Positions 28,210-37,832 are shown, counted from the stretch's first letter. The stretch is DNA of 64,000 nt from Azorinus chamasolen (GCA_963576725.1 OY755252.1:28143895-28207894), one strand, 5' to 3'. The notes: a model not told the origin generated them from the letters alone. Translations and numbers: made by a program.

Positions 28210-28570
28210 AGTTTGAGAAAGCCAGAGAGAGAGAGGGGAGGTTGGCTTTCCGAATACATTAAGTAATTAAGGTACTGCTAGATAGTTTATGTTATACAAA
28301 CTTCCATCGTCTCAGGAGACATGGTTGTTTTGGGGAAACGAATTGCTATTCATAATTCATGAGACAATGGAATACTTTATCGACTGTCAGACATTTACAG
28401 ACTCCGTCAAAACGATCTCAAAATGCATAAGAAACTGCTTTCCCATAAGACAGTTTCGGAACAGGAAGTGTTAATTAATTGACGGATAGGCATTCTGAAG
28501 TATTTTAGAATATAACCTGTTTTGACTCCTATCTCAGTTTGAGTTACTGTTTACTTTGCCTTTAAGTTGT
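28210..28570. other. unassigned spacer
   Basis: Contains a short GA repeat (GAGAGAGAGAGGGGAGG) and no family member. Confidence 0.45.
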
Positions 28571-28636
28571 ACAACATTTATCACCCGTGCAAACCAGAGT
28601 AGACCTAGATAAAATGGTTCCTACAGAGACCGTCTT

Positions 28637-29300
28637 TTCTCGCTTCTCAGCCGTGCTAGATAAGCTAAGTTACTGAAAATAGCCGTACTAGAAATCCTTA
28701 TCTGGAACACCCCGTGACTAGTGTATTCATACGCGCGATTCATACGCGCGATTGGGTAAAATCAATACAAGGGAAGGAACTCTTACAGAATTATACCAAC
28801 ATTTCTATAGGCAACAACCTTATGAATTGAAATTAATATTAGTAATTAGCACGAATATGAAATTCTATTTATCATACACATGTATAAGCACTTTAAAAGA
28901 CTATTTAATTAACCGAAGACGTTGTTTTGTAGTCACTCAGTCATTTATATTTTACGCCAAAACGTAACGTTTGTGGTTGTCATAACAAATGACGTCATTT
29001 TGGTGTCACGCCTAAAGTTATGCTGCGGTTTGTTGCTATTAGATATGGAAGTCGTATTACGCAATGTAAAGTAGTACTTCACAAAATTCGTTAATTTACT
29101 GGGTTTTAGGGCGTATTTCAGCGAGAAAAATAATCAAGCATGGGATTTGTTAAAGCCGGGGGGGGGGGGGGGGGGGGTTCTATACCCTCGGTTGGTCTGT
29201 TCCTATCGGAAACTCGCTAAAGCTCATTTCCGACTGGAACAGACCAACCTCGGGTATAGAAACCCCCGTCTTTAACAAAACCCATGCTTGATTCTATTAA
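28637..29300. mobile_element. element Z1 (about 0.66 kb)
   Basis: Shares its whole length with Z2 (43987-45174): TTCTCGCTTCTCAG start, CATACGCGCGATT (duplicated here at 28732), GGAAGGAACTC, AAGACGTTGTTTTGTAGTC, a terminal hairpin at about 29133-29293 and GCTTGATTCTATTAATC end. No terminal inverted repeat or clear target duplication. Type unknown; a Helitron-like or structured retroposon is possible but untested. Confidence 0.8.
29158..29177 (+). repeat. 20-G homopolymer
   Basis: A run of 20 G in the left arm of the Z1 terminal hairpin; the Z2 copy has 6 G there and the opposite arm has only 5 C. Potential quadruplex, and a site where assembly length may be wrong. Confidence 0.9.
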
Positions 29301-29325
29301 TCAGGGTCTGCTTGGTTTGCTTATA

Positions 29326-29522
29326 CAGTAAAACCTCTCTATAACGGTCACTAAATTGTGTTAATTAGTTGGTATTTAAGGCAGTTGGCTGCTTAAAGCA
29401 GGGTGAAAGTAAAAACAGAACGCTCCTATGGGAGCGTTGTTTTACATTCACATTGCTTTAAGCAGCTATCTTCGTTTAACAAAAATACGTGATTTAGTGG
29501 CCGTTATAGAGAGGTTTTACTG
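29326..29522. mobile_element. TA-1 MITE
   Basis: TA|CAGTAAAACCTCTCTATAAC to TATAGAGAGGTTTTACTG|TA. Apex GCTCCTATGGGAGCGTTG, right stem slightly shortened. Confidence 0.93.
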
Positions 29523-29534
29523 TAAAAATTTATA

Positions 29535-29712
29535 CAGTAAACTCTCTCTAAACCGGAAGATAATTTCAGTATAAATATCGGTCTTGGAGGCAGCTTAATG
29601 CAGAGTGGAAATCATACAGAAAGTTCCTCTGCATGAGATACATCCTGCATTAAGCAGCCACCTGTATCTAAATTCTTCGCTACTAAAATTCCGGTTTAGA
29701 GAGGTTTTACTG
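29535..29712. mobile_element. TA-4 MITE, apex-shortened
   Basis: TA|CAGTAAACTCTCTCTAAACC to GGTTTAGAGAGGTTTTACTG|TA. The left stem reads CATACAGAAAGTTCC then TCTGCATGAG. Confidence 0.9.
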
Positions 29713-29714
29713 TA

Positions 29715-30380
29715 GATCGCATTCTAAAGTTTCGGCATTTATGCCAATTAGAAGAATGTTTATTTTGCATGTCTGTTGTATGAAACCTTTCGGAATTGTT
29801 TGAACATAACTTTCGACACGGGTATGGTATAATTACTATAACTATCTATACAGTATATATTCTCTGTTAATCAGTTTATCTCAAATCTGATTTGGGGTGA
29901 TAGTCGTTTTTTTAAGGACATTTTGTAATATGGCTTGTTTGGCCTTTTTTCTCAATTCAGTTTTTTTTTTTTTTTATCTTTTTTCTAGTTTAAGTAGTTT
30001 TTTAATCAAACAGACATATGTGTTCGTAAATGTGCGTACGTGTGTGTGTTTGTTAGATTAACAGAGTCGTTATACTCTTTAACTTTAACTTATATGTAGA
30101 TATAGTGCAATATGTATGGAACAGTATTGTGATATACTTGTAGTTATAGTCTCTTATAATTCAGATATGAATGGCATGGTTTCTTTAGATGTATATGGTG
30201 GTCTTTGTATGATTGTAACCATGAAGATTATTATATATATATTTGATAGAACGTTCTTGGATGCGTTACATGTATGTACGAGCATTGTTATTTGATTTTA
30301 AATGCATGAGTGACAATATGGAAACATATGTATCACGACAAATCGGTAATACCTAATAGACTCTTTCCTCAAAAAGACTT
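29715..30380. other. unassigned AT-rich DNA
   Basis: T-runs near 29960, a GTGTGTGT tract near 30042 and ATATATAT near 30230. No family member or supported gene. Confidence 0.5.
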
Positions 30381-30381
30381 C

Positions 30382-30637
30382 TTAACCCTTTCATTCATAT
30401 AAACGCCTTTTCAAGCTTTTACAAACAGAGTATAGATCCAGATCAGAAGGCCCCTATAAGAGGCGTCTGATTAGGGTCCGCTCTGTTTGCTTATGTAATT
30501 TGATAGATCTGTTTCTTAAGTTTCTAAAATGGCTACAATGTTTCACCTTCCATATTTCTTTATAACTATTTTGTTCATGAATATTCAGTGGGTACTGAAA
30601 TCTTGAATAAATCTAGAACAGAAAAATGATAGTGTTA
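30382..30637 (+). mobile_element. TTAA-1 MITE, complete
   Basis: TTAACCCTTTCATTCATATA to AGAACAGAAAAATGATAGTG. Hairpin 30422-30490, A opposite A. The CATATAAACGCC text is the empty-site reference for the TA-1 insertion at 7.79 kb. Confidence 0.9.
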
Positions 30638-30779
30638 TTTCAGAACACGTGCGTGCTGTCTTAGTGCCCCGTATCCCAAAGTGTCTGTATCGTTAGGTTG
30701 AATTGTCCAATTAATAAGTTGAGAACATGATCATTTGAATAAGTCCTTTGCAAGATATATTTTTGTAAGTTTTGGAAAG

Positions 30780-30880
30780 TAATGTGTGATACAAACAGCA
30801 TATACCCTATTCAGAGGACATGTACATGTACATGAATCATTTTGTCTGGGTCTGTACTGGGTCTGCATTGGATTCCCTAT
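30780..30880. repeat. decayed TTAA-1 core
   Basis: ACAAACAGCATATACCCTAT / GTCTGGGTCTGTACTGGGTC with a TGTACATGTACATG palindrome where the apex should be. Confidence 0.5.
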
Positions 30881-31052
30881 AAAGGAACACAATGAACGAC
30901 GCGAATAAGAATGATTCCAAAATTTAGTTTGTTTTTATTTTTGTTAGCACTGTATTCAATAGATAGATACATGTAGATTTATTTTTGGTACCACAGATGT
31001 ACATACATCGTGTAATCTTTTGAGATTAGTTTTCCCAGATTCATACATCTTA

Positions 31053-31359
31053 TCTACGACTTCAAGGGACCGTACAAATAGTTCGAGATAACAGATGGTC
31101 GAGTCATCCGATTTCTCATCTGAACGATTTGTCAAGACCACAGCTAAATACAGATCTAAAGTAATGCTGAAAGCTCCTGTAGGAGCTTTCAGCATTACTT
31201 AAATGTAAGACCTGTATTAAGCTGCCACATGTGTTTCTAGATATCTGTAGCGATACATTTTAGAGCAATTCTGTAGTGTTAGTTTGGAAGGATTGGACTT
31301 TTTGTTCGAGTTATCCCGAAGTTCGAGTTATCCGAGTTCGATTTATCGAAGTTCAACTG
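31053..31359. mobile_element. TA-6 MITE, left tip lost
   Basis: AGTTCGAGATAACAGATGGT, stem AAGTAATGCTGAAAGCTCC / GGAGCTTTCAGCATTACTT, TTAAGCTGCCACATGTG, then GTTCGAGTTATCCGAGTTC and ATCGAAGTTCAACTG|TA. Confidence 0.85.
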
Positions 31360-31360
31360 T

Positions 31361-31590
31361 ATTGTGTTCGGTATTTAGGCAGGTGACAGCTTAATGCAGG
31401 ATGAATGGCATGCAGATAGCTCATCTGGGAACTTTGTGCAAGAATGTCACACTGCGTTATGCATAAACCTTCATAAGAAGATTACAGTACGTCTTAACTA
31501 AAATTCGAGTAGGCAAATGGTCATGTTAACGAGTGTTCGGATTAGCGAGTGTTTGGATTAGCGAGTGTTCGTAGTATCGAGGTTTTACTG
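31361..31590. mobile_element. TA-5 MITE, left end lost
   Basis: GGCAGGTGACAGCTTAATGC module, then GCGAGTGTTTGGATTAGCGA repeats and AGTATCGAGGTTTTACTG|TA. It directly follows TA-6. Confidence 0.78.
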
Positions 31591-31814
31591 TACTTCCAAG
31601 TCTTTAATATCTGCCTCGAAAAAACACCTTAAATGGAGGTCTTGGTTAGGTAAAAAACTCCTTATTGCTGAATAAGGTGAAAAAGCAGACAGAAAGATTT
31701 GTCCCAAGGCCATTGGCTCTTTTACTATTAATCTTCTCGTTTATTACATTGAATACTGGGATATAGTGTGGAGAAAATATACATTTTAAATGTGAATTGT
31801 TTGCTTATTTTAGC

Positions 31815-32015
31815 ATATACCCGATAGAAGCGTATTTGGACGCATTATGCAAATATGATATTGCCACAGTAGACGGCTCCTGTGAGTTTGTCTGACCAGG
31901 GTCTGCTTTGTTTTCATTCAGCGGTCAACTGCTAAAACACCCACGTGTATTTATTACGAATCAGACATTGTTCGAATTAACGTGTGATCGGGTTATCGAG
32001 TGTTTGAATAAGCGA
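31815..32015. mobile_element. TTAA-1 core relic plus TA-5 right-end relic
   Basis: 31870-31912 GACGGCTCCTGTGAGTTTGT / CTGACCAGGGTCTGCTTTG; 31970-32015 GTTCGAATTAACGTGTGATC and TCGAGTGTTTGAATAAGCG. Confidence 0.5.
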
Positions 32016-32219
32016 TGTTCTACAGTAATTTTGTAAGTGAACTTAATGGACTATTCGAGCTAATATAACGTATTGGGCTAATATAGTCAGATATGTTTCA
32101 CATTCCAACATAATTCATTGATCTCTTGAGACTTGGTAATGGTAACCGTCTGATGCACGTGTGATCACCAATATGAACTCTCTTTCTTTAACCAGAAAGT
32201 ATTTGCAAGCTTTAATCCT

Positions 32220-32429
32220 TTAATCCATTACCCCTATTGTCGCCTCTGGGAAAGTCATGTTATGAAACCATTATATACATGTATGATAAATAGAGTATCT
32301 GCTTCATAGGAGCTCTATTTATCACGATGGTTTCAAGACCACACAATTCTAAAATTGTCGTTTTCACTAGTAAATGCTCATTTTCGGTAGATTTATTAAA
32401 AGAGGTTGGCTATGAGGTAATGGGTTTAA
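32220..32429 (+). mobile_element. TTAA-3 MITE, hairpin shortened
   Basis: TTAATCCATTACCCCTATTG to TATGAGGTAATGGGTTTAA. Stem GATAAATAGAGTATCTGCTT then ATAGGAGCTCTATTTATCAC: AAATGC is lost beside the apex. Confidence 0.85.
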
Positions 32430-32444
32430 TACTAGGCATGAGTT

Positions 32445-32575
32445 TACCGGTATTTGCTTAGAGTGTAGACCCAGATCAGAGGGCCCCTAGAGGACCATTG
32501 TTGTCATGGTTTGCACTGTTTGGGTTTCAATTTCCTCTCGCAAAGTTCAACCTTTGTTACGGTATAGACTCTACC
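32445..32575. repeat. divergent TTAA-class hairpin
   Basis: TTAGAGTGTAGACCCAGATC and TGTTGTCATGGTTTGCACTG around GGGCCCCTAGAGGACC, then CCTCTCGCAAAGTTCAACCT. Same family as 36866-36975 (GAGTGTAGACTCAGATC, GTGCACTGTTTG, CCTCTATCAAAGTTAAG). Confidence 0.55.
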
Positions 32576-32659
32576 GATAAATAATGATGGATCATTCCAC
32601 ACTGAAAATTCAGCATTCAGTTTGTAAATATGATATTATCCGTTTAACTAGTAAATATT

Positions 32660-32868
32660 TCTGTTACAACTAATGTCACCACACATATTATTAGCTGCAT
32701 GTTTTTATAATGACTTATGGATAAAGGCATATTTTGCTATGGAAGACATTGTATAATTAGATCTATATTATTCCTAAAACAAACAGATCTACCCCTGATC
32801 AAATTTCACTTACCTGAGTCGTCTGATCCGGGGTTACTCTGATTGCAAAGTCATCTTAAGGCGTACCG
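32660..32868 (-). mobile_element. TTAA-1 MITE
   Basis: ATTATTAGCTGCATGTTTTT arm, GCTATGGAAGACATTGTATA, hairpin about 32779-32848 (ACAGATCTACCCCTGATC / GTCGTCTGATCCGGGGTTAC). Ends at the next element. Confidence 0.7.
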
Positions 32869-33099
32869 TAACCCATTCCCTCATAATGACGCATTTTGAT
32901 GCCTCTGCAAAAGTCACCTGTTTAAACCATTGTGATAAATAGAGCATTTTCTTCTATAGGAGCAAATGCTCTATTTATCACAATTGTTTCAAGCTACAAA
33001 ATTCTAAAATTTTCCTTTTCTCTAGTTAATGCTACTCTTCGGTGGATTAATTAATTAAGAGGTTGGGTCTAAAAGATAGCCTATGAAGGAATGGGTTAA
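32869..33099 (+). mobile_element. TTAA-3 MITE
   Basis: GTAACCCATTCCCTCATAAT to CTATGAAGGAATGGGTTAA, 231 bp. Apex TTTTCTTCTATAGGAGCAAA. Confidence 0.92.
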
Positions 33100-33131
33100 G
33101 AGGTAAAGGGTAATCACATAACCAACAATGT

Positions 33132-33360
33132 TTAACCCATTTGCTCCCACGATCCCATATATGTGACGTAGGCAAACAGTGTAGACTCTGATCAGACGCC
33201 GCATCATGCGGCGTCTGATCAGAGTCTACACTGTTTGCAGATAGGAATTTCAATATAAAACAGAACGAAATTGAAAATTAAGGTCAGGCATCCCTTAGAT
33301 AAATAATGGACTAATCCCAAGTATAAACATGGAAGAATCCACTGGGAGCAAATGGGTTAA
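33132..33360 (+). mobile_element. TTAA-7 MITE, complete
   Basis: TTAACCCATTTGCTCCCACG to GGGAGCAAATGGGTTAA, 229 bp. Hairpin 33173-33237, CAAACAGTGTAGACTCTGAT stem around GCCGCATCATGCGGC: perfectly paired, lacking the mismatches of its relatives. Confidence 0.95.
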
Positions 33361-33382
33361 GGTCCATTCTGTGTACATGTAT

Positions 33383-33495
33383 ACAGAAGAACCTGTCCAA
33401 AGCGACCATTGATTTATTTGAACATAGGAGTCTTAAAAGGTAGTTGGTTGCTTAATGCAGGGCAACAGTAATGCAAAAGCAATGCAGAAAGGTCA
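33383..33495 (+). mobile_element. TA-2 left half
   Basis: TA|CAGAAGAACCTGTCCAAAGC, TTGGTTGCTTAATGCAGGGC, stem GCAATGCAGAAAGG; no apex or right half. Confidence 0.75.
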
Positions 33496-33511
33496 ACCTG
33501 TGTTTACAGTG

Positions 33512-33652
33512 TATAGTAAAACAGCGATTGTTCGAACACTCTAATAAGTATCATTATTGATCTTTAAGACAGGTTACAGCTTAATGTGGGGTGACAGTCA
33601 TGCAGAAAGCTCCTCTAGGAACTTTCTACACGACTTTCATGCTGCATTAACC
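33512..33652. mobile_element. TA-5 left portion
   Basis: TAGTAAAACAGCGATTGTTC, GGTTACAGCTTAATGTGGGG, stem CATGCAGAAAGCTCCTCTAG; ends at GCATTAA where TTAA-4 text begins. Confidence 0.72.
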
Positions 33653-33690
33653 GTTTCGGCGCCAAATTACTAATTGTCGTACATTGTAAT
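33649..33690 (-). mobile_element. TTAA-4 end fragment
   Basis: TTAACCGTTTCGGCGCCAAA, TTACTAATTGTCGT: long-arm end only, joined to the TTAA of the TA-5 arm. Confidence 0.75.
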
Positions 33691-33727
33691 TGACATGTGA
33701 CTCTCCATCAGAGTGGTTAGGTTTATA

Positions 33728-33928
33728 CAGTAAAACCTCTCTATAACGGCCACTAAATTACATCAATTTTTTTTTGGAAAGCAGGTGGCTGCTTGAAGCA
33801 AGGTGAAAGTAAAACCGATCGCTCCTATAGGAGCGTTCTGTTTCACTTTTACCTTGCTTTAAGCAGCCACCTGCCCTAGATACCAACTAATTAACACAAT
33901 TTAGTGGCCGTTATAGAGAGGTTTTATA
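33728..33928. mobile_element. TA-1 MITE, last bases lost
   Basis: TA|CAGTAAAACCTCTCTATAAC to TTATAGAGAGGTTTTATA; the terminal CTG is missing. Stem CGCTCCTATAGGAGCG. Confidence 0.93.
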
Positions 33929-33935
33929 TATTCAA

Positions 33936-34149
33936 TTAACTTTTAGCTCGCAGAGCTGTATTATTTTTACAGAATGTTTCACCCACTATATTTTCAAAAT
34001 TCAAGCTATAATCACTATGAGTATCAAAATGCAATTTGGGTGTCAAACAGTTTGGATCCTGATGAGACGCCGATTTACTGGCGTTTCATCTGGATCCAAA
34101 CTGTTTTTAAATGTAAGAGTTCATCCGCCCTCAGCAGGCTAAATGTTAA
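33936..34149 (-). mobile_element. TTAA-5 MITE
   Basis: TTAACTTTTAGCTCGCAGAG to CTCAGCAGGCTAAATGTTAA. Hairpin 34044-34107, T opposite T; apex CGCCGATTTACTGGCG slightly shortened. Confidence 0.9.
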
Positions 34150-34394
34150 CCCTTCGCTTGCTATTCACCTCAATATATCTACCTGAAAATAGTGAAGACC
34201 CAGATGAGACAGCTCCTGCAGGAGCTGTCTCATCAGGGTCTGCACTATTTACAAATTGATTGTGCAACCAATGCACTCCACAACAGTGATTGCACAGCGA
34301 AATACTTGTACACAGTGAAGATATACGAATTATACAACAGGGCACGGGTAAAGAAGAAGAAATGTATTTTAAAATTCAGCAAGCGAAGGGTTAA
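34146..34394 (+). mobile_element. TTAA-2 MITE, complete
   Basis: Shares TTAA 34146-34149 with TTAA-5; TTAACCCTTCGCTTGCTATT to AGCAAGCGAAGGGTTAA, 249 bp. Hairpin 34185-34253, A opposite A, A opposite G. Confidence 0.95.
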
Positions 34395-34463
34395 ACACCG
34401 GTCCAGCTGCGTTCAAGACCTTGTTAGTTATAGGAAAACAACTTAAAAACCGTTTACTCAATG

Positions 34464-34675
34464 CATATCTATAGTTTAACCCTTCGCATGCTGAAAAAAA
34501 ACCGAACCCATTTGCTCCCATGATCCCATATACATGTACTACATTATAGGACGTAGGCAAACAGTGTAGACTCTAATCAGACGCCGCATAATGCGGCGTC
34601 TGATCAGAGTCTACAGTTTGCTGATATGAAATTCAATATAAATGAATATCTATAGTTTAGGCCTTCTGATGCTGA
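34464..34675. repeat. TTAA-7 fragment between 32-bp direct repeats
   Basis: ATATCTATAGTTTAACCCTT at 34464 and ATATCTATAGTTTAGGCCTT at 34644, both continuing ...ATGCTGAAA. Between them is a TTAA-7 fragment (34504-34640; hairpin GTGTAGACTCTAATCAGACG, apex GCCGCATAATGCGGC) lacking its long arm. Suggests a local duplication around an insertion. Confidence 0.72.
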
Positions 34676-34870
34676 AATAAATAATGTCTGCTCAATTTCT
34701 GATGTGCTGACATTTTCACTGACTTCCGATTCGTTAAGTCATATGAGAAAATATTGATTTTGTGTTAAAATAGTTTGGATCCTGATAAGAAGCCGAGTTA
34801 CTTCGTGTCACATCGGGATCCAAGTTGTTTGCGAATGCCAACCATGCACGATGCGGCTAGCATGTGTTAA
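34655..34870 (-). mobile_element. TTAA-8 MITE
   Basis: TCTGATGCTGAAATAAATAA, ATGTCTGCTCAATTTCTGAT; hairpin about 34770-34834 (AAATAGTTTGGATCCTGATA / CATCGGGATCCAAGTTGTTT); right end CGGCTAGCATGTGTTAA. Confidence 0.75.
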
Positions 34871-34979
34871 GAAATTACATGTTTTCATATTGCTTTATTG
34901 ATCACATTATTATGACTTTAATTGTGGTTTATATTATACCGGAAGGTTAATTTAAAAGGAACCTAGCAGGGCTATACCA

Positions 34980-35270
34980 CTGAAATAAATATTGGAATAC
35001 TTATACATTGCATAAGGCAAATATTCAGACTTTTTAACAATCCATAAATACTTGAATTGCTTTGATCTAATATTTCGACCACTAAGGGCCTTTTTCAAAG
35101 ATTATCATGTCAAAATACACGTCACGTATTTGGTACATGCATTCAGCCATAAAATGTGACGTGTATTTTGCCATGATAATCTTTGAAAAATGCCCTGAGT
35201 AGATCAGAGCAATTCAAGTATTTATGTATTATATTAATTCCCTGTTTTGGAATATTTTCTTCATTGTGAA
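34980..35270. repeat. HP-M long inverted repeat
   Basis: ATAAATACTTGAATTGCTTT...TTTCAAAGATTATCATGTCA...ACACGTCAC opposes GTGACGTGTATTTTGCCATG...ATAATCTTTGAAAAATGCCC...AGCAATTCAAGTATTTAT. Arms about 70-80 bp with a 30-bp loop. Only one copy in the window. Confidence 0.85.
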
Positions 35271-35299
35271 TTTTTAACAATCAACAAACGTCCATATAA

Positions 35300-35475
35300 T
35301 ATGCGTAAATTAAACTATTTTCAAGAATAACTTCTTTATTTCTCAACTAAACCATATGTAGTGACAACTCTTTAGAATCGTCTCGAAGAGACGATTCTAA
35401 AACGTGGTCACAATATAGGGTTTGGTGGAGAAGTGGCAATTTTAGTATTCATCTGCTGATCCGAATTTAGACTAA
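35300..35475. repeat. HP-J hairpin
   Basis: TTTCAAGAATAACTTCTTTA, TTCTCAACTAAACCATATGT, tip TTAGAATCGTCTCGAAGAGA and complement, then GGGTTTGGTGGAGAAGTGGC and TTTTAGTATTCATC. Confidence 0.85.
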
Positions 35476-35890
35476 GCGTTCCTTTTGTTCTCAGGAGGCA
35501 ATTTAACAAAGGTAGGAATCACACGTTCTAGAAGCCTGGAAACAGAATAAAGTGTAGTGTCCTTCATAAACAGTACATGTAGTAGGTATATAATCAATTT
35601 AGGAATAATCGGTCAGCATTACACACATGTAATGTTAAAGTATCGGCATGACATGGTCTGCTGTGTTCGCTAATGTACAATGTAGTTTGAACCTAGAACA
35701 GGGGCAGGGTTAATACAGATTCTACTGTGTATAGTATGGTAAATAAGCACTGAAGAGACTAGCGAAAGTAGCATTTCTGTCCTATATCATCGCCAAAGCA
35801 TAATCTGCCGTCTTTAAGTCTACTTCACGACCCCGGCTTGCCTACAATTCTATAGAGGAGACATAGATAACAGTACGTATATCAAATATG
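35476..35890. other. unassigned spacer
   Basis: No repeat family or frame recognised. Confidence 0.5.
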
Positions 35891-36337
35891 TTAACCCCAT
35901 AGCTACTCATTTCTACGCACTTTGCAAACATACAGTAAAACCTCTCTATAACGGCCACTAGAATACATCAAGTATTTTGTGTTAAAGGCAGGTGGATGCA
36001 TAAAGCAAGGTTAAAGTAAAACAGAACGCTCCTATAGGAGCGTTCTATTTTACTTTCACATTGTTTTAAGCAGCAACCTGCCCTAAATACTAACGAATTT
36101 ACACAATTTAGTGGCCGTTATAGAGAGGTTTTGCTGTATTAGTCCCAGATAAACGGCTCCTAAAGGAGCATTCTGATCAGGATCGGCTATGTGTGCTTAT
36201 GATTTGGTATAGATAAGATTATATATAGTTTCTGCTATCACCCATTTTCTGCGCCATGACGCTATTATAGCAATTAACTAATTAATATTCATGGTTTCAG
36301 TATTTATTATATGAATATTTATGGTGTAAAGTGTTAA
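35891..36337 (+). mobile_element. TTAA-1 MITE interrupted by TA-1
   Basis: TTAACCCCATAGCTACTCAT, GCACTTTGCAAACA|TA-1|TTAGTCCCAGATAAACGG, apex GGCTCCTAAAGGAGC, right stem TGATCAGGATCGGCTATGTG, long arm to GGTGTAAAGTGTTAA. TA-1 lies in the left stem. Confidence 0.85.
35933..36136. mobile_element. TA-1 MITE, nested, complete
   Basis: TA|CAGTAAAACCTCTCTATAAC to ATAGAGAGGTTTTGCTG|TA; perfect CGCTCCTATAGGAGCG. Confidence 0.95.
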
Positions 36338-36342
36338 AACTA

Positions 36343-36547
36343 CAGTAAAACCTCTCTATAACGACCACTAAATTATGTTAATTAGTTGGTATTAATGGCA
36401 GGTTGCTCCTTAAAGCAAGGTGAAAGTAAAACAGAACGCTCCTATAGGAGCGTTCTGTTTTACTTTCACATTGCTTTAAGCAGCCATCTGGCTTTAAACA
36501 CAAAATACTTGATGTAATTTAATGACCGTTATAGAGACGTTTTAATG
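36343..36547. mobile_element. TA-1 MITE, complete
   Basis: TA|CAGTAAAACCTCTCTATAAC to GTTATAGAGACGTTTTAATG|TA; oriented opposite to the previous copy (GTGTTAATTAGTTGGTAT text comes first). Confidence 0.94.
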
Positions 36548-36557
36548 TATTATTTCT

Positions 36558-36650
36558 CTCCCTTCGATGCCATTCTAAAGAGTGGTGACAACATAGGTTT
36601 ATAGAGAAATAAAGGACCCTGGGTTGTTTTTGGGAAATGTTTAATAGTTT
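36558..36650. repeat. HP-J right half
   Basis: CATTCTAAAGAGTGGTGACA, ACATAGGTTTATAGAGAAAT, TTGGGAAATGTTTAATAG. Confidence 0.65.
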
Positions 36651-36865
36651 TACCTCTATAATAGTGTTGCAGACAGTACCGTTATATTTGTAAATGTAAT
36701 TGACAATACGTCATCGTTGCTGGAAATAACGACATTTCCTTTGCTATTTGATTCTTCCCAGACAGAAAATGTTATTTTCACGAGTACCTTCGAACTGTTA
36801 AAACAAGAGTGTTGAGAAAAGACGCAAGACCCTTAAGATGCGGAAAACCACAGTATAGAAATTTG

Positions 36866-36975
36866 CAAAGAGTGTAGACTCAGATCAGAGGGTTCCCCAT
36901 AGGAACCCTTTGATCCGGCTGTGCACTGTTTGTTTTTACCATTCCTCTATCAAAGTTAAGTCTTTCATACTAAAT
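36866..36975. repeat. divergent TTAA-class hairpin
   Basis: GCAAAGAGTGTAGACTCAGA / GATCCGGCTGTGCACTGTTT around GGGTTCCCCATAGGAACCC; same family as 32445-32575. Confidence 0.65.
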
Positions 36976-37029
36976 GGACGTTATAAATATACACTGATAA
37001 ATACTTCGAGTTTGATATGTGGCACAAAA

Positions 37030-37230
37030 GTCCAGATAAGATGCGTTACTTAGAACCTTTTCAGGAATAGCTCCTTTATTGATTTTCTCCACCAATTTCC
37101 ATGTTGTGACCACTCTTTGGAATCGTCTCCTAGAGATGATTCTATAGAGTGGTCACAACATAGGGTTTGGTGGAGAAATGACAAGTTCAGTATTTGAGTA
37201 CGCAACTGTATTTGTTGCCCTGTAGCATTT
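37030..37230. repeat. HP-J hairpin
   Basis: TTCAGGAATAGCTCCTTTAT, TTCTCCACCAATTTCCATGT, tip GGAATCGTCTCCTAGAGATG, then ACATAGGGTTTGGTGGAGAA and AGTTCAGTATTTGAG. Confidence 0.85.
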
Positions 37231-37259
37231 AAAGTGTGGTCGCTAAACACGTATACTTA

Positions 37260-37277
37260 CAGTAGAACCTGTCTTAA
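37260..37277 (+). mobile_element. TA-2 left tip at insertion
   Basis: TA|CAGTAGAACCTGTCTTAA; a TTAA-3 copy follows and the rest of TA-2 is absent on the far side. Confidence 0.75.
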
Positions 37278-37451
37278 CCCTTTCCTCCATAAAAACGCCT
37301 TTCTACGCCTCTGTAATAACCACTTCTTGAAACCATTGTGATAAATAGAGCATTTGCTCCTATAAGAGCAAATGCTCTATTTATCACAATTGTTTCAACT
37401 GGTGAGTTTTGCAGAGGCGTCAAAAGGCATCACTATGACGGAATGGGTTAA
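37274..37451. mobile_element. TTAA-3 variant with two short arms
   Basis: TTAACCCTTTCCTCCATAAA to CTATGACGGAATGGGTTAA, 178 bp. Both flanks of the hairpin are the short arm (TACGCCTCTGTAATAACCAC and TTTTGCAGAGGCGTCAAAAG); no long arm. A nearly full-length palindrome, unlike the other copies. Confidence 0.92.
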
Positions 37452-37507
37452 ATGTTGATCTGTTTAATTTCGACTACTTCTACTTCAACAAAGCTTTTGA
37501 TAAACTA

Positions 37508-37712
37508 CAGTAGAACCCCTCTAATGCGACCGCTTAATGAATAAACATAGTTGTCTTTATAAGCAGGTGGTTGCTTAATATAGGGCAAAAGTAATGCAGA
37601 AAGCTCCTCTGGGAGCTTTCTGCATTACTTTTGTCTTGCATTAAGCTACCACTTGCATCTAGCACCCAAACTTATACCTCTTTTAGGTGGTCGCATTAGC
37701 GGGGTTTTACTG
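37508..37712 (+). mobile_element. TA-3 MITE, complete
   Basis: TA|CAGTAGAACCCCTCTAATGC to CGCATTAGCGGGGTTTTACTG. Stem AAAGCTCCTCTGGGAGCTTT, T opposite T in the module. Confidence 0.93.
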
Positions 37713-37754
37713 TTTTTACCAAGTGCCATAACACGGATTAATCCGACACTATGA

Positions 37755-37830
37755 CGAAGTGTCAAACAGCTTGAATCCTAATGAGTTACTCGACGTCTCA
37801 TCTGGATCCAAGGTGTTTGACACTGCTACC
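37755..37830 (-). mobile_element. TTAA-8 hairpin core, apex deleted
   Basis: TGTCAAACAGCTTGAATCCT / CATCTGGATCCAAGGTGTTT, with ATGAGTTACTCGACGTCTC between them (left stem GACGCCG lost). Confidence 0.65.
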
Positions 37831-37832
37831 AC

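Larger units (their letters stand above)
28572..29325 (+). mobile_element. TTAA-1 hairpin core split by Z1
   Basis: GCAAACCAGAGTAGACCTAG and GGTTCCTACAGAGACCGTC at 28589-28634; the stem continues as ATCAGGGTCTGCTTGGTTTG at 29300-29320. Z1 sits in the right stem. The following TTA is the target of a TA-1 copy. Confidence 0.8.

Noticed and set aside
33173..33237. Stand-alone microRNA precursor
   Set aside because: It has hairpin length and shape, but it is the core of a dispersed MITE; without expression data a miRNA call is unsupported.
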